Positions 8,902-18,045 are shown, counted from the stretch's first letter. The stretch: 64,000 nt of DNA from Actinopolymorpha singaporensis (GCF_900104745.1 NZ_LT629732.1:2405981-2469980); one strand, 5' to 3'. The notes: a model not told the origin generated them from the letters alone. A program made the numbers and translations.

Positions 8902-10731
8902 ATGGAAACCTTCGTGAGCGATTCCCGTGCCACCGCAGATTATCTTCCGATTGCCGACCATGGCGTGATCGGCGACCTGCGTACGTGTGCGCTGGTTGGT
9001 ACGGACGGGACGATCGACTGGTATTGCTGCCCACGCTTTGATTCGCCGAGCGTATTCGCCTCGATCCTCGATGCTCGGCGCGGAGGAAGGTTCGCGCTGC
9101 ACCCGGAAGACGTGATCAGGTCCAAGCAGCTGTATTTTCCGGATACCAATATCTTGATCACGCGCTTCTTCACGGCCGGTGGTGTGGCCGAGGTTCAGGA
9201 CTTCATGCCGATCATGGGGGATGTCAGGGAGGTGGAGCGGCACCGGCTGGTTCGTCGTGTCGTGTGCACACGGGGCAGCGTGCCCTTTGTGGTCGAGGTT
9301 GCGCCCCGCTTCGACTACGGGCGCGAGCAGCACAAGCTTCGTTTCGAAGGCGGGCACGCCGTCTTCGAGGGGGAGTCGCTGACTCTGGCGCTGTCAGCCA
9401 CGGTCCGGCTGGACCAATCCGATCAGGATGTCACCGCACGGTTCGTGTTGCGTGAGGGCGAGACCGCACCCTTCGTCCTTGACAGGCTGACCAGCAGCAT
9501 CGTGCCGCGCGTCTGCCCCACGCGGGAGGCCGAGATGTTGTTTCGTCAAACCGTGCAGTTCTGGCGGAGTTGGCTCGCCCAATCGCGCTATGCCGGGCGC
9601 TGGCGGGAGGTCGTACACCGCTCTGCGCTGGTGCTGAAACTGCTGACCTACGCCCCTACAGGAGCTATCGTCGCGGCGGCCACGACGAGTCTTCCGGAGA
9701 AGCTCGGAGGAGAACGCAACTGGGACTACCGCCATACCTGGCTCAGAGACGCCGCCTTCTCGGTCTACGCATTGCTCCGCCTCGGGTTCACCCAGGAGGC
9801 ACAGGCATTCATGGGCTGGCTCGGCGACCGGCTTCGAGACCATCGCGGTCCGGGGGCCGAGCCACTGCAGATCATGTACGGCATCGACGGGCGTGCAGAC
9901 CTGGCAGAGTCAGAACTAACTCATCTGCAGGGGTACCGCGGGTCAGCACCGGTCCGCATCGGGAACAGTGCCGCCGCACAGCGCCAGCTTGACATCTACG
10001 GTGAACTCATCGATTCGGTCTACCTCTACAACAAGTACGGTGAGCCGATCGGGATCGACCTGTGGGACGATCTCACCAGAACCGTCGACTGGCTGTGCGA
10101 GCACTGGGACCAAGCCGACGAGGGAATCTGGGAGACCCGCGGAGGACCCAAGCATTTTACGTACACCCGCGTACTGTCATGGGTGGCGATCGAACGCGCG
10201 ATCAGAATCGCCCGGCAGCGCGGCCTCCCGGCCAACGAGCCCCACTGGGCGAGGCAGCGCGACGCGATCTACCGGCAGGTTCTGTCCAATGGTTGGTCGA
10301 GAGACCGGCAGGCATTCGTTCAACACTATGAGGACGATGTGCTCGACGCGTCGCTGCTCATCATGCCGCTGGTCAAGTTCGTCGCCCCCACAGACTCTCG
10401 CTGGCTGGCCACGCTGGATGCCATCTCCAGCGACCTCGTCTCGGACTCGCTCGTGTACCGCTACGATCCCGATGCCAGCCCCGATGGTCTGCGCGGACAT
10501 GAAGGCACCATGTCGCTGTGTAGCTTCTGGTACGTCGAGGCGCTCGCCCGAGCCGGAAGAGTCGAAGACGCCCGCCTGGTGTTCGACAAGATGCTCACCT
10601 ACGCCAATCACCTCGGGCTGTACTCCGAACAGATCGGCACCACCGGCGAACAGCTCGGCAACTTCCCACAAGCCTTCACCCACCTCGCGCTGATCAGCGC
10701 CGCGTACAACCTCGACCGCGCCCTCAAATAG
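8902..10731 (+). CDS. Glycoside hydrolase family 15 protein (glucoamylase/trehalase-like)
   Basis: 609 residues; ATG at 8902 preceded by GGGAGGACAGCG. The N-terminal domain opens with YLPIADHGVIGDLRTCALVG and DGTIDWYCCPRFDSPSVF, the signature of bacterial GH15 enzymes. The (alpha/alpha)6 barrel begins with ERNWDYRHTWLRDAAF (Trp274-Asp275-Tyr276-Arg277), and RGHEGTMSLCSFWYVEAL supplies a conserved Glu at 534, expected to be catalytic. There is no signal peptide, so it acts in the cytosol on alpha-glucosides. In actinobacteria close relatives include GH15 trehalases as well as glucoamylases, and the sequence alone does not separate them. It appears monocistronic. Confidence 0.88.
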   Translation: METFVSDSRATADYLPIADHGVIGDLRTCALVGTDGTIDWYCCPRFDSPSVFASILDARRGGRFALHPEDVIRSKQLYFPDTNILITRFFTAGGVAEVQDFMPIMGDVREVERHRLVRRVVCTRGSVPFVVEVAPRFDYGREQHKLRFEGGHAVFEGESLTLALSATVRLDQSDQDVTARFVLREGETAPFVLDRLTSSIVPRVCPTREAEMLFRQTVQFWRSWLAQSRYAGRWREVVHRSALVLKLLTYAPTGAIVAAATTSLPEKLGGERNWDYRHTWLRDAAFSVYALLRLGFTQEAQAFMGWLGDRLRDHRGPGAEPLQIMYGIDGRADLAESELTHLQGYRGSAPVRIGNSAAAQRQLDIYGELIDSVYLYNKYGEPIGIDLWDDLTRTVDWLCEHWDQADEGIWETRGGPKHFTYTRVLSWVAIERAIRIARQRGLPANEPHWARQRDAIYRQVLSNGWSRDRQAFVQHYEDDVLDASLLIMPLVKFVAPTDSRWLATLDAISSDLVSDSLVYRYDPDASPDGLRGHEGTMSLCSFWYVEALARAGRVEDARLVFDKMLTYANHLGLYSEQIGTTGEQLGNFPQAFTHLALISAAYNLDRALK

Positions 10732-10785
10732 CCCTTCGGACAGCTGACCCCGCTGCGCCGAGAGCAAGGCACTGCGTGTTGCGTC

Positions 10786-11305
10786 TCACCGCCATGCCGC
10801 CCACTCATTCACGGTGAACCGGTCGCCGAGACGTCGCACTTCGACCGCGCCCTGCCCGGGGAAATGCGCGGGGAACAGCAGGGCACCTCGGTCCGCTGCC
10901 TCACCCAGCACGCGGCGGCGACTGTCCCGTGCGCGGGCTCGTCCTCGTCGAAGGTGGAGCAATCGTTTGGGCGTCGACGGTGTAGTGGTCGCCCTCCCAC
11001 AGCACAACCTGCCCGGACAGGTGCACGGGGCGACGCTGTCTTCGAAGACATTGGCCATCCGGAGGCCGGAGCGGGTCCGGTGTCCATTGGCCGGGTTCCA
11101 GTAGTCGAAGTGGGCGCGTGAGATGACGTACTGGGCGGTGGGGAAGGTCGGTCGCCACTCTCCCTCAGCCGTCAGGCAGGTGTTCCAGCCAACGTGGTCG
11201 CCGTGGACGTGGGTGCAGATCACCGTGTCCACATCCGGCGGGCGGACACCGGCTGCTGCCAGCTCGTCGAGGTAGTGGGTGTGCAGATGGTGGAATGACG
11301 GCATG
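10786..11305 (-). pseudogene. MBL-fold metallo-hydrolase remnant, truncated and frameshifted
   Basis: Minus-strand reading gives SFHHLHTHYLDELAAAGVRP, then DTVICTHVHGDHVGWNT with the HxHxDH metal-binding motif, then TAQYVISRAHFDYWNP. After FEDSVAP the frame shifts (VHLSGQVVLWEGDHYTVDAQ is in another frame). A segment is missing before the C-terminal RRRVLGEAADRGALLFPAHF and RRLGDRFTVNEWAAW. The N-terminal part before SFHHLHTHY is replaced by an FAD-oxidoreductase fragment, so the gene is dead. Confidence 0.7.
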
Positions 11306-11465
11306 GCGGGCGCTCTGTTTGGGCAGCGGTGGGCGGTCGTAGGGCTGATACGGCTCGTCACCGATCATCGTCAGCGGCCCCGTGAACCTCTCTCTACGTA
11401 AGGTCTTCGCAGCGGCCAGACCTGCCAGTGAGGCTCCCACGATCACGATCACGATCACGATTACG
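11306..11465 (-). pseudogene. N-terminal fragment of an FAD-dependent ferredoxin-reductase-like oxidoreductase
   Basis: GASLAGLAAAKTLRRERFTG followed by PLTMIGDEPYQPYDRPPLPK is the FAD-binding GxGxxG-type start and following loop of rubredoxin/ferredoxin reductases. Only about 50 residues survive. The frame runs on into the MBL-fold fragment. A hexamer expansion lies just before the dinucleotide-binding glycine loop and lengthens the first beta strand to VIVIVIVIVG. Confidence 0.65.
11441..11465 (+). repeat. ATCACG hexamer tandem repeat
   Basis: About four tandem copies of GATCAC/ATCACG, the last diverged to ATTACG. They are in frame with the minus-strand FAD-oxidoreductase fragment, where they encode repeated Val-Ile. 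Slippage expansion inside the first beta strand is the simplest reading. Confidence 0.7.
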
Positions 11466-12065
11466 ATCCGACCGGACCGGCGAAACGCCCCCATTGCCGC
11501 GTCTCGGTAGCTCGCCGGGTCCGGGCCCGCCGTCCGTGGCGACGGCACAGATCGCGACACCGGCGTCTTGGACGGCGGCACAGCCGACACCCCCGCCGGT
11601 GAAGCATCCCCGCCGTCCAGCCGGTCGACCGCACCGCCTGCACTGGACATGCCGCCGCTGCCCGCAGTACCCGCTCCCGCTGACCATCGTCAGGTTCCGG
11701 GTCGTGTTACGAGTGCCTCCTCGCCTCGCATCCGGAAGACATCAGGGGCGAGGAAGGCACACTGCGCATACCCCTGGCGGGTGAGGTTCACGAAACACGC
11801 ACGACTCGCCTGTCCTGACCCACCGTCTCAACGCATTCCGTGGGCGGGCAAGTGTTCAGCGTCCGTCTGGACGACCTTGCAGCCAAGTGCCCAAAGTCCA
11901 TTGGGTTCCCGCGGACTGGCAACAGAGGGAGGTCACGTCGACCAAGCACGATGAACCGGATGACGTGATTTGACGCCGCCGGACCGCTGCGCTGCACCAG
12001 TGCAGCACTTCTGGCCGGCGTAGTGTCGGAGTAGTCGCACGTCGCGAAGCGCCAAAGAGGTAAGC
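11466..12065. other. Intergenic stretch without a supported gene
   Basis: Nothing here gives a recognisable protein. A plus-strand stretch near 11708-11818 (ECLLASHPEDIRGEEGTLRI, ending in a stop) looks like the tail of some protein but has no start. The promoter of the next gene should lie near 12000-12050. Confidence 0.45.
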
Positions 12066-12674
12066 GTGTTCATCGAGGTCATTCAGGGGCACGTCACGAA
12101 TCCGGGAGCCCTCCGAGCCTCAGTGGAGCGTTGGGTTGAGTATCTCGCGCCGCGCGCCGAGGGATGGCTCGGCTCGACATCTGGTGTGGCGGCTGACGGG
12201 ACGGCGATCGCGTTGGCGATGTTCGATTCCGAGGCGGCGGCCCTGGCGACGAACAAACAAGCCGATCAGGCAGCTTGGAGACGTGCGGCTGAGGTGCTCT
12301 TCACGGGAGGTGTGAGCGTTCACAACTGCAGCGATGTGATGACGATGCTCATCGGTTACCCCGACGAAGCTGGTTTCGTTCAGGTTCTGCAATGTAGGGT
12401 CGCGAACCCGGACAGGTGGCAAGCGCTGGTTGCCCAAAGCGAAGCAGTGCTGCGCAGGGAACGGCCCGAGATCCTCGGCACGGTAATCGCCGTTCATGAT
12501 GACGACCCGGCCAGGATCACCGAGGCCGTGTACTTCACCAGCGAGTTCGAAGCCCGAGTCGGTGAGCAGAAGGCATTGCTCTCACCCGAAGTCAGCAGAG
12601 TGTTCCACGACATGAGGACAGACCTGACCTACATCGATATCCACGAGCCATGGCTGCACCGGCTGCCCATGTAA
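12066..12674 (+). CDS. Hypothetical protein with two dimeric alpha/beta-barrel-like repeats
   Basis: 202 residues from GTG at 12066, preceded by AGAGGTAAGC. The two halves resemble each other: FIEVIQGHVTNPGALRASVE near the start and FVQVLQCRVANPDRWQALVA near residue 105, each 'F.xV.Q..V.NP...'. Such strand-helix repeats are seen in antibiotic-monooxygenase-like (ABM) ferredoxin-like folds. There is no signal or membrane segment. Function unknown; the duplication is read from the sequence and the fold is inferred. Confidence 0.7.
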   Translation: MFIEVIQGHVTNPGALRASVERWVEYLAPRAEGWLGSTSGVAADGTAIALAMFDSEAAALATNKQADQAAWRRAAEVLFTGGVSVHNCSDVMTMLIGYPDEAGFVQVLQCRVANPDRWQALVAQSEAVLRRERPEILGTVIAVHDDDPARITEAVYFTSEFEARVGEQKALLSPEVSRVFHDMRTDLTYIDIHEPWLHRLPM

Positions 12675-12812
12675 ACCGAATGGTTCATCGCTGCTGGCAT
12701 CATTTCACGTCAACCCTTGAGGTCAGATGACCGGTCAGCCACTGGCATCAACACTGGCTGGCGCGACGCGCGAAACGAGCGCGACACTGTGGTGGTGAGG
12801 AAGGAGATCGTC

Positions 12813-13190
12813 ATGACCGTCCAGCTCAACCACACCATCGTCCGTTGTTCTGACAAGCACGCCTCTGCCAGCTTCTACGCCGACATCCTCGGTCTCCCGC
12901 AGCCGACCGCCTTTGGACCGTTCATCGTCGTGCAGGTCGACAACGATGTGTCGCTCGATTTCGCCGACGACCACGGAGAGCCGCATCCGCAGCACTACGC
13001 CTTCCTGGTCTCCGAGCAGGAGTTCGACGCCATCCATGCCCGTATCCGGGAGCGTGGACTCACCTGGTGGGCCGACCCCGCGCACAAGGTCGAGGGGGAG
13101 ATCAACACGAACGACGGTGGCCGCGGACTGTACTGGGATGACCCGGACGGCCACCGCCTGGAGATCATCACGGTTCCTTACGGCGGTTGA
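12813..13190 (+). CDS. VOC family (glyoxalase/bleomycin-resistance fold) protein
   Basis: 125 residues; ATG at 12813 after AAGGAGATCGTC. It shows the VOC pattern: LNHTIVRCSDKHASASFYAD with the first metal-site His, ILGLP, the His region PHPQHYAFLVS, and C-terminal GLYWDDPDGHRLEIITVPYG carrying the terminal Glu. Metal-dependent lyases, dioxygenases and binding proteins share this fold; the substrate cannot be told. Cytosolic, apparently monocistronic. Confidence 0.85.
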   Translation: MTVQLNHTIVRCSDKHASASFYADILGLPQPTAFGPFIVVQVDNDVSLDFADDHGEPHPQHYAFLVSEQEFDAIHARIRERGLTWWADPAHKVEGEINTNDGGRGLYWDDPDGHRLEIITVPYGG

Positions 13191-13239
13191 CAGACGTCAA
13201 GGACGCCAAGAAGCCCGAAGGGGAAGAGCAGCAAGGACG

Positions 13240-13400
13240 CGCGGCTTGTTCGTGTGCCCAGGTGATCAGGTTGTCTCGGCCAAATTTGGGGGCGAGGTGG
13301 TAGATGTCAGCGAAGTCGCGTCCTTCTGCCCGGCCGTAGAGGGCGAGGGTCCTGCGGGCTGCGAGATCGCGCTCGGCGAGGGTGGGGCCGAGAACAGTGT
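13240..13400 (-). pseudogene. Fragment of an AbiEii/AbiGii-type nucleotidyltransferase toxin
   Basis: The minus strand reads LAERDLAARRTLALYGRAEG then RDFADIYHLAPKFGRDNLI. This matches the conserved 'DLAARKTLALFDRAxARDFxDVFxLA' helix region of AbiEii-family nucleotidyltransferase toxins. There is no start, no nucleotidyltransferase core and no antitoxin nearby, so it is a remnant of a lost toxin-antitoxin or phage-defence pair. Confidence 0.5.
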
Positions 13401-13460
13401 GTTGGGTTGGTTGGTCGGGTGGTGAGTCGCGCGCCAAGTCGGGACCAGCCACCGACGAGC

Positions 13461-13493
13461 AAAGGCCCGCCGGGCATCGCCCGGCGGGCCTTT
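13461..13493 (-). terminator. Strong stem-loop terminator of the phosphoesterase gene
   Basis: AAAGGCCCGCCGGGC, loop ATC, GCCCGGCGGGCCTTT: a perfect 15-bp stem with A and T ends, so it can work in both directions. It lies 45 bases beyond the stop codon of the minus-strand YncE/phosphoesterase gene. Confidence 0.85.
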
Positions 13494-13537
13494 GCGGTGC
13501 TACAGGGGTCGTGCTGGGCACTGCGTCAGCATCGAGG

Positions 13538-16324
13538 TCAGTCGACGTCGGCGGAGGGGATGGCGGCGCCCGGAACGTCGTCCGGGAGGTAGATCTTGGC
13601 GTCACCCGGGTAGGGCAGGTCCCAGTTGTGGGTCTGGTACCAGACGTAGCGGTTCATCTGCTCCGGGTGCGCGAAGTCGGCACGCGGGGTCTTGCCGCTG
13701 AAGTGCTGCTTCTTGGCCCACTTCTCCCACTCGACCGAGGCCGAGACCTGCGCCGGGGCGACCCTCGGAGCCGCCGGAGCGTTGGCCACCGTGTCGAGAC
13801 CGCAGGCGGGCGGGGTCGCGACGTTCTCGGTCAGCGGGATCTGGTTCGGACGAGCGGTGAACGGCGTGAAGTCGGGCTTCGAGGTGAATGCGTCGAACAT
13901 CGGCGTCGCTGCGGCGAGCTTCTGGTTCAGCGGCTCGGCACCGAGGATCTGCTGGATGGTGCGGATCATGCTGATCTGCGAGTAGTAGGTCGAGACGGTC
14001 TTGTCGTGCACCGCGTACGGGCTGATGACCTGGATCGGGGCGCGGTGGCCGTCGACGTGGTCCGGGCCGTTCTGGCTGTCGTCCTCGACCACGAAGATCG
14101 CGGAGTCCTTCCAGTACTTGCTGTGCGAGATGGTCTCGACGATCTTGCCGACCGCGAGGTCACCGTCGGCGACCTGGGCGCGTGGGTCGGGTGCACCGCC
14201 GGTGTGGTCGCTGGACAGCCAGAACATGTTGAGGTTGGCGGGGCCGAACTTCTCGAACTCCTGCTTCCAGATCAGGTAGCGGTAGATGTCGGGGATGTTC
14301 GTGTCGAACATCGGGGCGTCGTGGTTCGAGATCTCGTTGAGCGACGGGATCGGCGACTGCTGGTTGACGCGGATCGACGGGTCGATGAGCTGGGCGGGGT
14401 CGCCGCCATCCATCACGCTCGTCGCGGCGCAGTAGTACTTCTGCCACGTCGCACCGGCCGGCTTGTTCACGTAGTAGGAGAACTCGCCGAAGTTGCGGGC
14501 CGTCTTGCCGGCATCCTTGACCGAGGTCCACAGGAAGCCGGAGCGCTGGTGGCCGAGGACGTCGTTCTCGGTGTCGTAGGAGCGGGTGTACTCGCCGGCG
14601 CTGGACTCGGTGTACTCGGGGTTGTCACCCTGCATGAGCCAGTTGTGGCCCTCGGCAGAGTTCGTGCCCACGTCGTAGGTGTTGTCGTAGAGGCCGAACT
14701 GGCGCGCCAGCGCGTGCGTGTTCGGCGTCACCTTCTCACCGAACTGGGCAAGCGTCGGGTCGCCATTGCCCTCCGGCATGTCGCCGTGGACCTGGTCGTA
14801 GGTCCGGTTCTCCTTGACGATCAGGAAGACGTGCTTGATGGCCGACGGGTCACCGATGCGCTTGGGCACGGCGACGGCGGATGTCTGGTTGCCGTTGACG
14901 TTCGCGTGCTTGACGTCGGTGTCGCCAGGGCCCCAGCCGTTCTGCTCGAAGACCCGGGGGGTGAGTTTTGTCTTGATGTCGACGTCGCTCGGCAGGGTGA
15001 AGCGGGTCAGCGAGGCGGTCGTGGCGTGGGTGCCGTGACCGGTCGCCGGGGTGGTGCCGAAGCCCGCGTTGAAGGTGAGCTCCGGGCCGCGGGCGTCGAT
15101 GCCGCGACGGTTCGCAACGACGACCTGCCCGTCGACCGAGAAGACGTCCTCGGGGTAGAAGTCCGTCGGGACGAGGCCGACGAAGCTGACCGGGTCGAGG
15201 GCACGCTCGCCGAGCTTGTATACGGCGACCGCGTTCGCGCGACCGAGGGTCACCAGGAGGCGTCCGTCGACAACCGTCATGCCGGTCGGCTCGTAGCCGA
15301 CTTCGGAGCTCTGCCACGGCTTGGTCTCGATGGTCTGGACGACCTTGCCGATCGTGGTGTCGACGACCGAGATGGTGTCGTCGTTGGTGTTCGCCACGTA
15401 GAGGGCGGTGCCGTTGACGTACATCGCGGTGGGGTGGAGGCCCACCGGGATGGACGTGACGGCGGCACCGGCGTCGGCGGTGTCGATGACGCTGAGCAGG
15501 CCGTTCGTGGAGTTGCCCAGGTAGGCGTCGGCCGGAACGTCGGTGCCGTACGACGGGATCGTCGTCTCACCGGCCCGGGCCCTACGGCCGCCCTCGTCGG
15601 AGACGTAGAGCTTGGTGCCGACGAACTTCAGCTGACGCGGCGCGATGCCGACGTTCCACGTGTGCGTGATCGTGCCCGCGGCGGGGTCGATCGCGACGAC
15701 GGTGTTCTGACCGTTGACGGCGGCGTACAGGGTGGTGCCGTCGGGCGAGAAGGTCAGGCCCGCGGTCAGAGCCTGGCGGCTCGGATTCGCGGCCGTCGGG
15801 ATGGTGATCTTCGTGGGGGCCGACAGCGTGCCGTCGGCGGCGACCACGAAGCGGGTCATGCCGGTGGCGTTCGGCATGAACAGGAACTTGCCGTCGGGTG
15901 AGTAGGTCGGGCCCTCCTGGCCGACGGTGTTGTCCGCCAGACGGAGGTCGACGCCGGCCGCGGTGCCACCGCGCCAGATGAGCTTGTAGCTCTGCAGATC
16001 GAAGATCTGCAGCGAGACCGAGCGGTCGTTCGCCGTGGCGGCCAGGAAACGGCCGTCGGGGCTGACGGTGGAGCCCATGAACTTGCCGTACTCGGTGACC
16101 AGACGGTCACCGATCGGCTTGATGATCTGGTTGGAGGAGATCTGGAGGCCGTTGGCGTACTCCGTGCCGACCAGGTTCTCACCGAAGCCCGTCGTCGCGC
16201 CGTAGGCGACGCCGCTGCCGGCGACCGCCAGGGCGGCTGTGCCGGCGAGGGTGAGTCGGACCTTGCGGCCGAAGAGTCCGCGGCGCGGGGCCGTGGGTCT
16301 CTTACGCTGTCGCGTGACCTGCAT
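13538..16324 (-). CDS. Secreted bifunctional YncE-type beta-propeller / phosphoesterase (alkaline phosphatase-like) protein
   Basis: 928 residues; ATG at 16324 after GGGAAG. A basic N-terminus (RQRKRPTAPRR) and hydrophobic stretch ending VAYGA form an export signal. Residues about 60-430 are YVTN/YncE-like propeller blades, seen as recurring VSPDGRFLAATANDRS, YSPDGKFLFMPN and FSPDGTTLYAAVNGQNTV. From about 480 a phosphoesterase domain follows: VFLIVKENRTYDQVHGDM, GHNWLMQGDNPEYTESSAG, and the metal-site FVVEDDSQNGPDHVDGHRAP. Phosphate release from phosphoesters or phospholipids outside the cell is the likely role. The lamin-tail gene lies upstream on the same strand, 268 bases away, suggesting a functional pair. 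No disruption seen. Confidence 0.85.
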   Translation of the reverse strand: MQVTRQRKRPTAPRRGLFGRKVRLTLAGTAALAVAGSGVAYGATTGFGENLVGTEYANGLQISSNQIIKPIGDRLVTEYGKFMGSTVSPDGRFLAATANDRSVSLQIFDLQSYKLIWRGGTAAGVDLRLADNTVGQEGPTYSPDGKFLFMPNATGMTRFVVAADGTLSAPTKITIPTAANPSRQALTAGLTFSPDGTTLYAAVNGQNTVVAIDPAAGTITHTWNVGIAPRQLKFVGTKLYVSDEGGRRARAGETTIPSYGTDVPADAYLGNSTNGLLSVIDTADAGAAVTSIPVGLHPTAMYVNGTALYVANTNDDTISVVDTTIGKVVQTIETKPWQSSEVGYEPTGMTVVDGRLLVTLGRANAVAVYKLGERALDPVSFVGLVPTDFYPEDVFSVDGQVVVANRRGIDARGPELTFNAGFGTTPATGHGTHATTASLTRFTLPSDVDIKTKLTPRVFEQNGWGPGDTDVKHANVNGNQTSAVAVPKRIGDPSAIKHVFLIVKENRTYDQVHGDMPEGNGDPTLAQFGEKVTPNTHALARQFGLYDNTYDVGTNSAEGHNWLMQGDNPEYTESSAGEYTRSYDTENDVLGHQRSGFLWTSVKDAGKTARNFGEFSYYVNKPAGATWQKYYCAATSVMDGGDPAQLIDPSIRVNQQSPIPSLNEISNHDAPMFDTNIPDIYRYLIWKQEFEKFGPANLNMFWLSSDHTGGAPDPRAQVADGDLAVGKIVETISHSKYWKDSAIFVVEDDSQNGPDHVDGHRAPIQVISPYAVHDKTVSTYYSQISMIRTIQQILGAEPLNQKLAAATPMFDAFTSKPDFTPFTARPNQIPLTENVATPPACGLDTVANAPAAPRVAPAQVSASVEWEKWAKKQHFSGKTPRADFAHPEQMNRYVWYQTHNWDLPYPGDAKIYLPDDVPGAAIPSADVD

Positions 16325-16592
16325 GGGGGATGCTTCCCTTCTCAGTTTGCGTGGGAGTGCGGATCGAGCAGTCGAAGAAAGACCCTCGAGCTGCCGGAGC
16401 GGGTCGGTACGCCGAGCAGTGGTGTGCGACCCGGAAGAAGGCGTCCTCGAGTCCATCTCCGTCGGCGACGTACCGCCCGGATGCGTGACGTCGAGCTGGT
16501 CGATGGCGGAGCCGACTGCGCGCCGGGTGCCGCCACGAGCCGCCTGTGCAAGCGTGCTGTCGGCGAAGGACTGGCTGCGTGGAACTACCGGC

Positions 16593-17624
16593 TCAGTGGT
16601 TGCCCTTGACGGCGCCGACCGGGGCGGTCGGGTACGAGGTCTCGGTGTAGAAGTCGCCCTGGTAGTGGCCGGTGACGGTCACGGTGATGAGCGTCCCGCG
16701 CAGCTTGCCGTCGATCTTCAGTGACGGGCCAGTCGCGCCGGGGAGCGGCTTCTCGTCGGCGTACCACTGGATGTCCAGGCCCGGGTCAGCCGGCGACCAG
16801 GTGCCCGGGTCGACCGTCAGGGTCTTGCCGACCGAGGGACTGCCGGAGATGACCGGGGTCGGGTACTCCGGAACCGGGGTCGGCGTGGGAGTCGGGGTCG
16901 GGCTGGGCGTCAAGCCGAGCTGCTCGGGCGTGACCTTGCCCGGGCTGCCTTCGGCCTCCATCAGGTGCGCGGCAGCCGTGCTGCCCGCCGCCGGGACGAC
17001 CAGGTGGGCCGAGACGCCGGGCGTGGTGGACGAGCGCGCCCCGTAGTAGGAGGAGCTCACGATCTGGCCGGTGGGCGTGACCAGCGCCAGGATGCGGTCG
17101 CCGGTGTTGGCCATCCCGTTCTGGCCCTCCACCTTGTAGATCGGCGCCGTGGCCGGCACGTCACCGTAGTAGCTGCGGAAGTTCGCCTCGTCCAGGACGT
17201 AGGTGTTCAGGCTCGCGCTTGAGGTGTATTCGATCCAGAAGACGGCGCTGCCGTGGGCCGGGATGGTCGCGTTGAGCGGGCCCGCTGCGACCGCGTTGCC
17301 GGCGACGCCGTCCGTCAGCGCGAACTTCGCGGCCGTCGCAGGCGTCGTGCCCGCCCCGTAGCTGATCTGGAGACCCTCGGCCGCGAGGTTGATGGCCGCA
17401 CCTGTGGTGTTGGTGACCTCGAAGAACTCGTGGTTGTCGTCGCCCGGGTCGTCAGGGTGGATCTCGGAGATGAAGAGATCCTGTGCCGTAGGTACGACGG
17501 CGGCCGCGTTCGGGCCGGCGCTGACGGCATCGTCCGCGAATGCGGCGCCGATGCCGACGAGGGCCGCGGTCGCGATGGCGGTTGCCGCAGCGACGGCGCC
17601 GAGCGCGGTCCGGCGAGGGGACAT
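16593..17624 (-). CDS. Secreted lamin-tail-domain (LTD) protein with C-terminal Ig-like domain
   Basis: 343 residues; ATG at 17624 after GGAAGGACCCGCCC. A signal peptide (MSPRRTALGAVAAATAIATA, cleavage after AAFA) precedes an LTD domain at about 45-215: LFISEIHPDDPGDDNHEFFE, VTNTTGAAINLAAEGLQISY. A PTPTPTPTPV linker leads to an A1A/Ig-like domain (ISGSPSVGKTLTVDPGTWSP ... DIQWYADEKPLPGAT). LTD domains in bacteria are often attached to secreted nucleases and phosphatases. Here the partner is probably the phosphoesterase gene immediately downstream. No catalytic motif is present, so a binding or cell-surface role is inferred. Confidence 0.8.
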   Translation of the reverse strand: MSPRRTALGAVAAATAIATAALVGIGAAFADDAVSAGPNAAAVVPTAQDLFISEIHPDDPGDDNHEFFEVTNTTGAAINLAAEGLQISYGAGTTPATAAKFALTDGVAGNAVAAGPLNATIPAHGSAVFWIEYTSSASLNTYVLDEANFRSYYGDVPATAPIYKVEGQNGMANTGDRILALVTPTGQIVSSSYYGARSSTTPGVSAHLVVPAAGSTAAAHLMEAEGSPGKVTPEQLGLTPSPTPTPTPTPVPEYPTPVISGSPSVGKTLTVDPGTWSPADPGLDIQWYADEKPLPGATGPSLKIDGKLRGTLITVTVTGHYQGDFYTETSYPTAPVGAVKGNH

Positions 17625-17746
17625 GGGCGGGTCCTTCCGTTGGGGGTGCCAACGAAGGCTGATCGCGCGGCATGACCGTCGGGGTGCAACTTCCTGACTA
17701 GTAGATAGAGGAACGATGAAATGTCTTAACCGTCCGTTCGGCGCGC

Positions 17747-17790
17747 ACCGCCCGTGCTGTACCGCCACCACGCGTGCGGCAGCGCCGGGC
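17747..17790 (+). pseudogene. Fragment of an HxlR regulator gene, identical over 33 nt to the gene at 44258-44710
   Basis: 17747-17779 is identical over 33 nt to 44581-44613, the region coding PPVLYRHHACG near the C-terminus of the intact HxlR regulator. Similarity ends abruptly on both sides. The fragment is joined to a DUF429 gene fragment, and in the intact locus the HxlR and DUF429 genes are also close together (44.3 and 45.8 kb). Confidence 0.75.
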
Positions 17791-17811
17791 AGACGTGGAT
17801 GCTCGGCGTAC

Positions 17812-17885
17812 GAACTCGGCGCCGACGACGCTTTGGTACTCGAAGCACTTCGAGGCGCGGACAAGGCCGGCATCAACTGCCGACT
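17812..17885 (+). pseudogene. Fragment of a DUF429 gene, paralogous to 45843-46589
   Basis: Reads GADDALVLEALRGADKAGIN, closely matching DDALVLEALREADKAGID of the intact DUF429 gene. By eye the DNA is about 88% identical over about 68 nt (compare 45945-46010). No flanking DUF429 sequence remains. The following 150 bases (a QVPVGKPATTQPGPTYCDPA reading) are not recognised. Confidence 0.7.
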
Positions 17886-18045
17886 ACCAGGTGCCGGTCG
17901 GCAAGCCTGCTACAACACAGCCCGGTCCGACCTACTGCGACCCTGCCCAGTACACGACGGTGACGGGCGACGCGTGGAGTGAACGTCTGCGGCGTATTTG
18001 TGGCCCCAACAGCCGCGGAGCGCAAAGCTGCTGGTCAGCTAGCAG

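Noticed and set aside
13382-15901. A long plus-strand open frame of about 840 codons
   Set aside because: It mirrors the YncE/phosphoesterase gene and has strong Val/Arg bias with no motif. The minus-strand gene carries signal peptide, propeller repeats and metal motifs.
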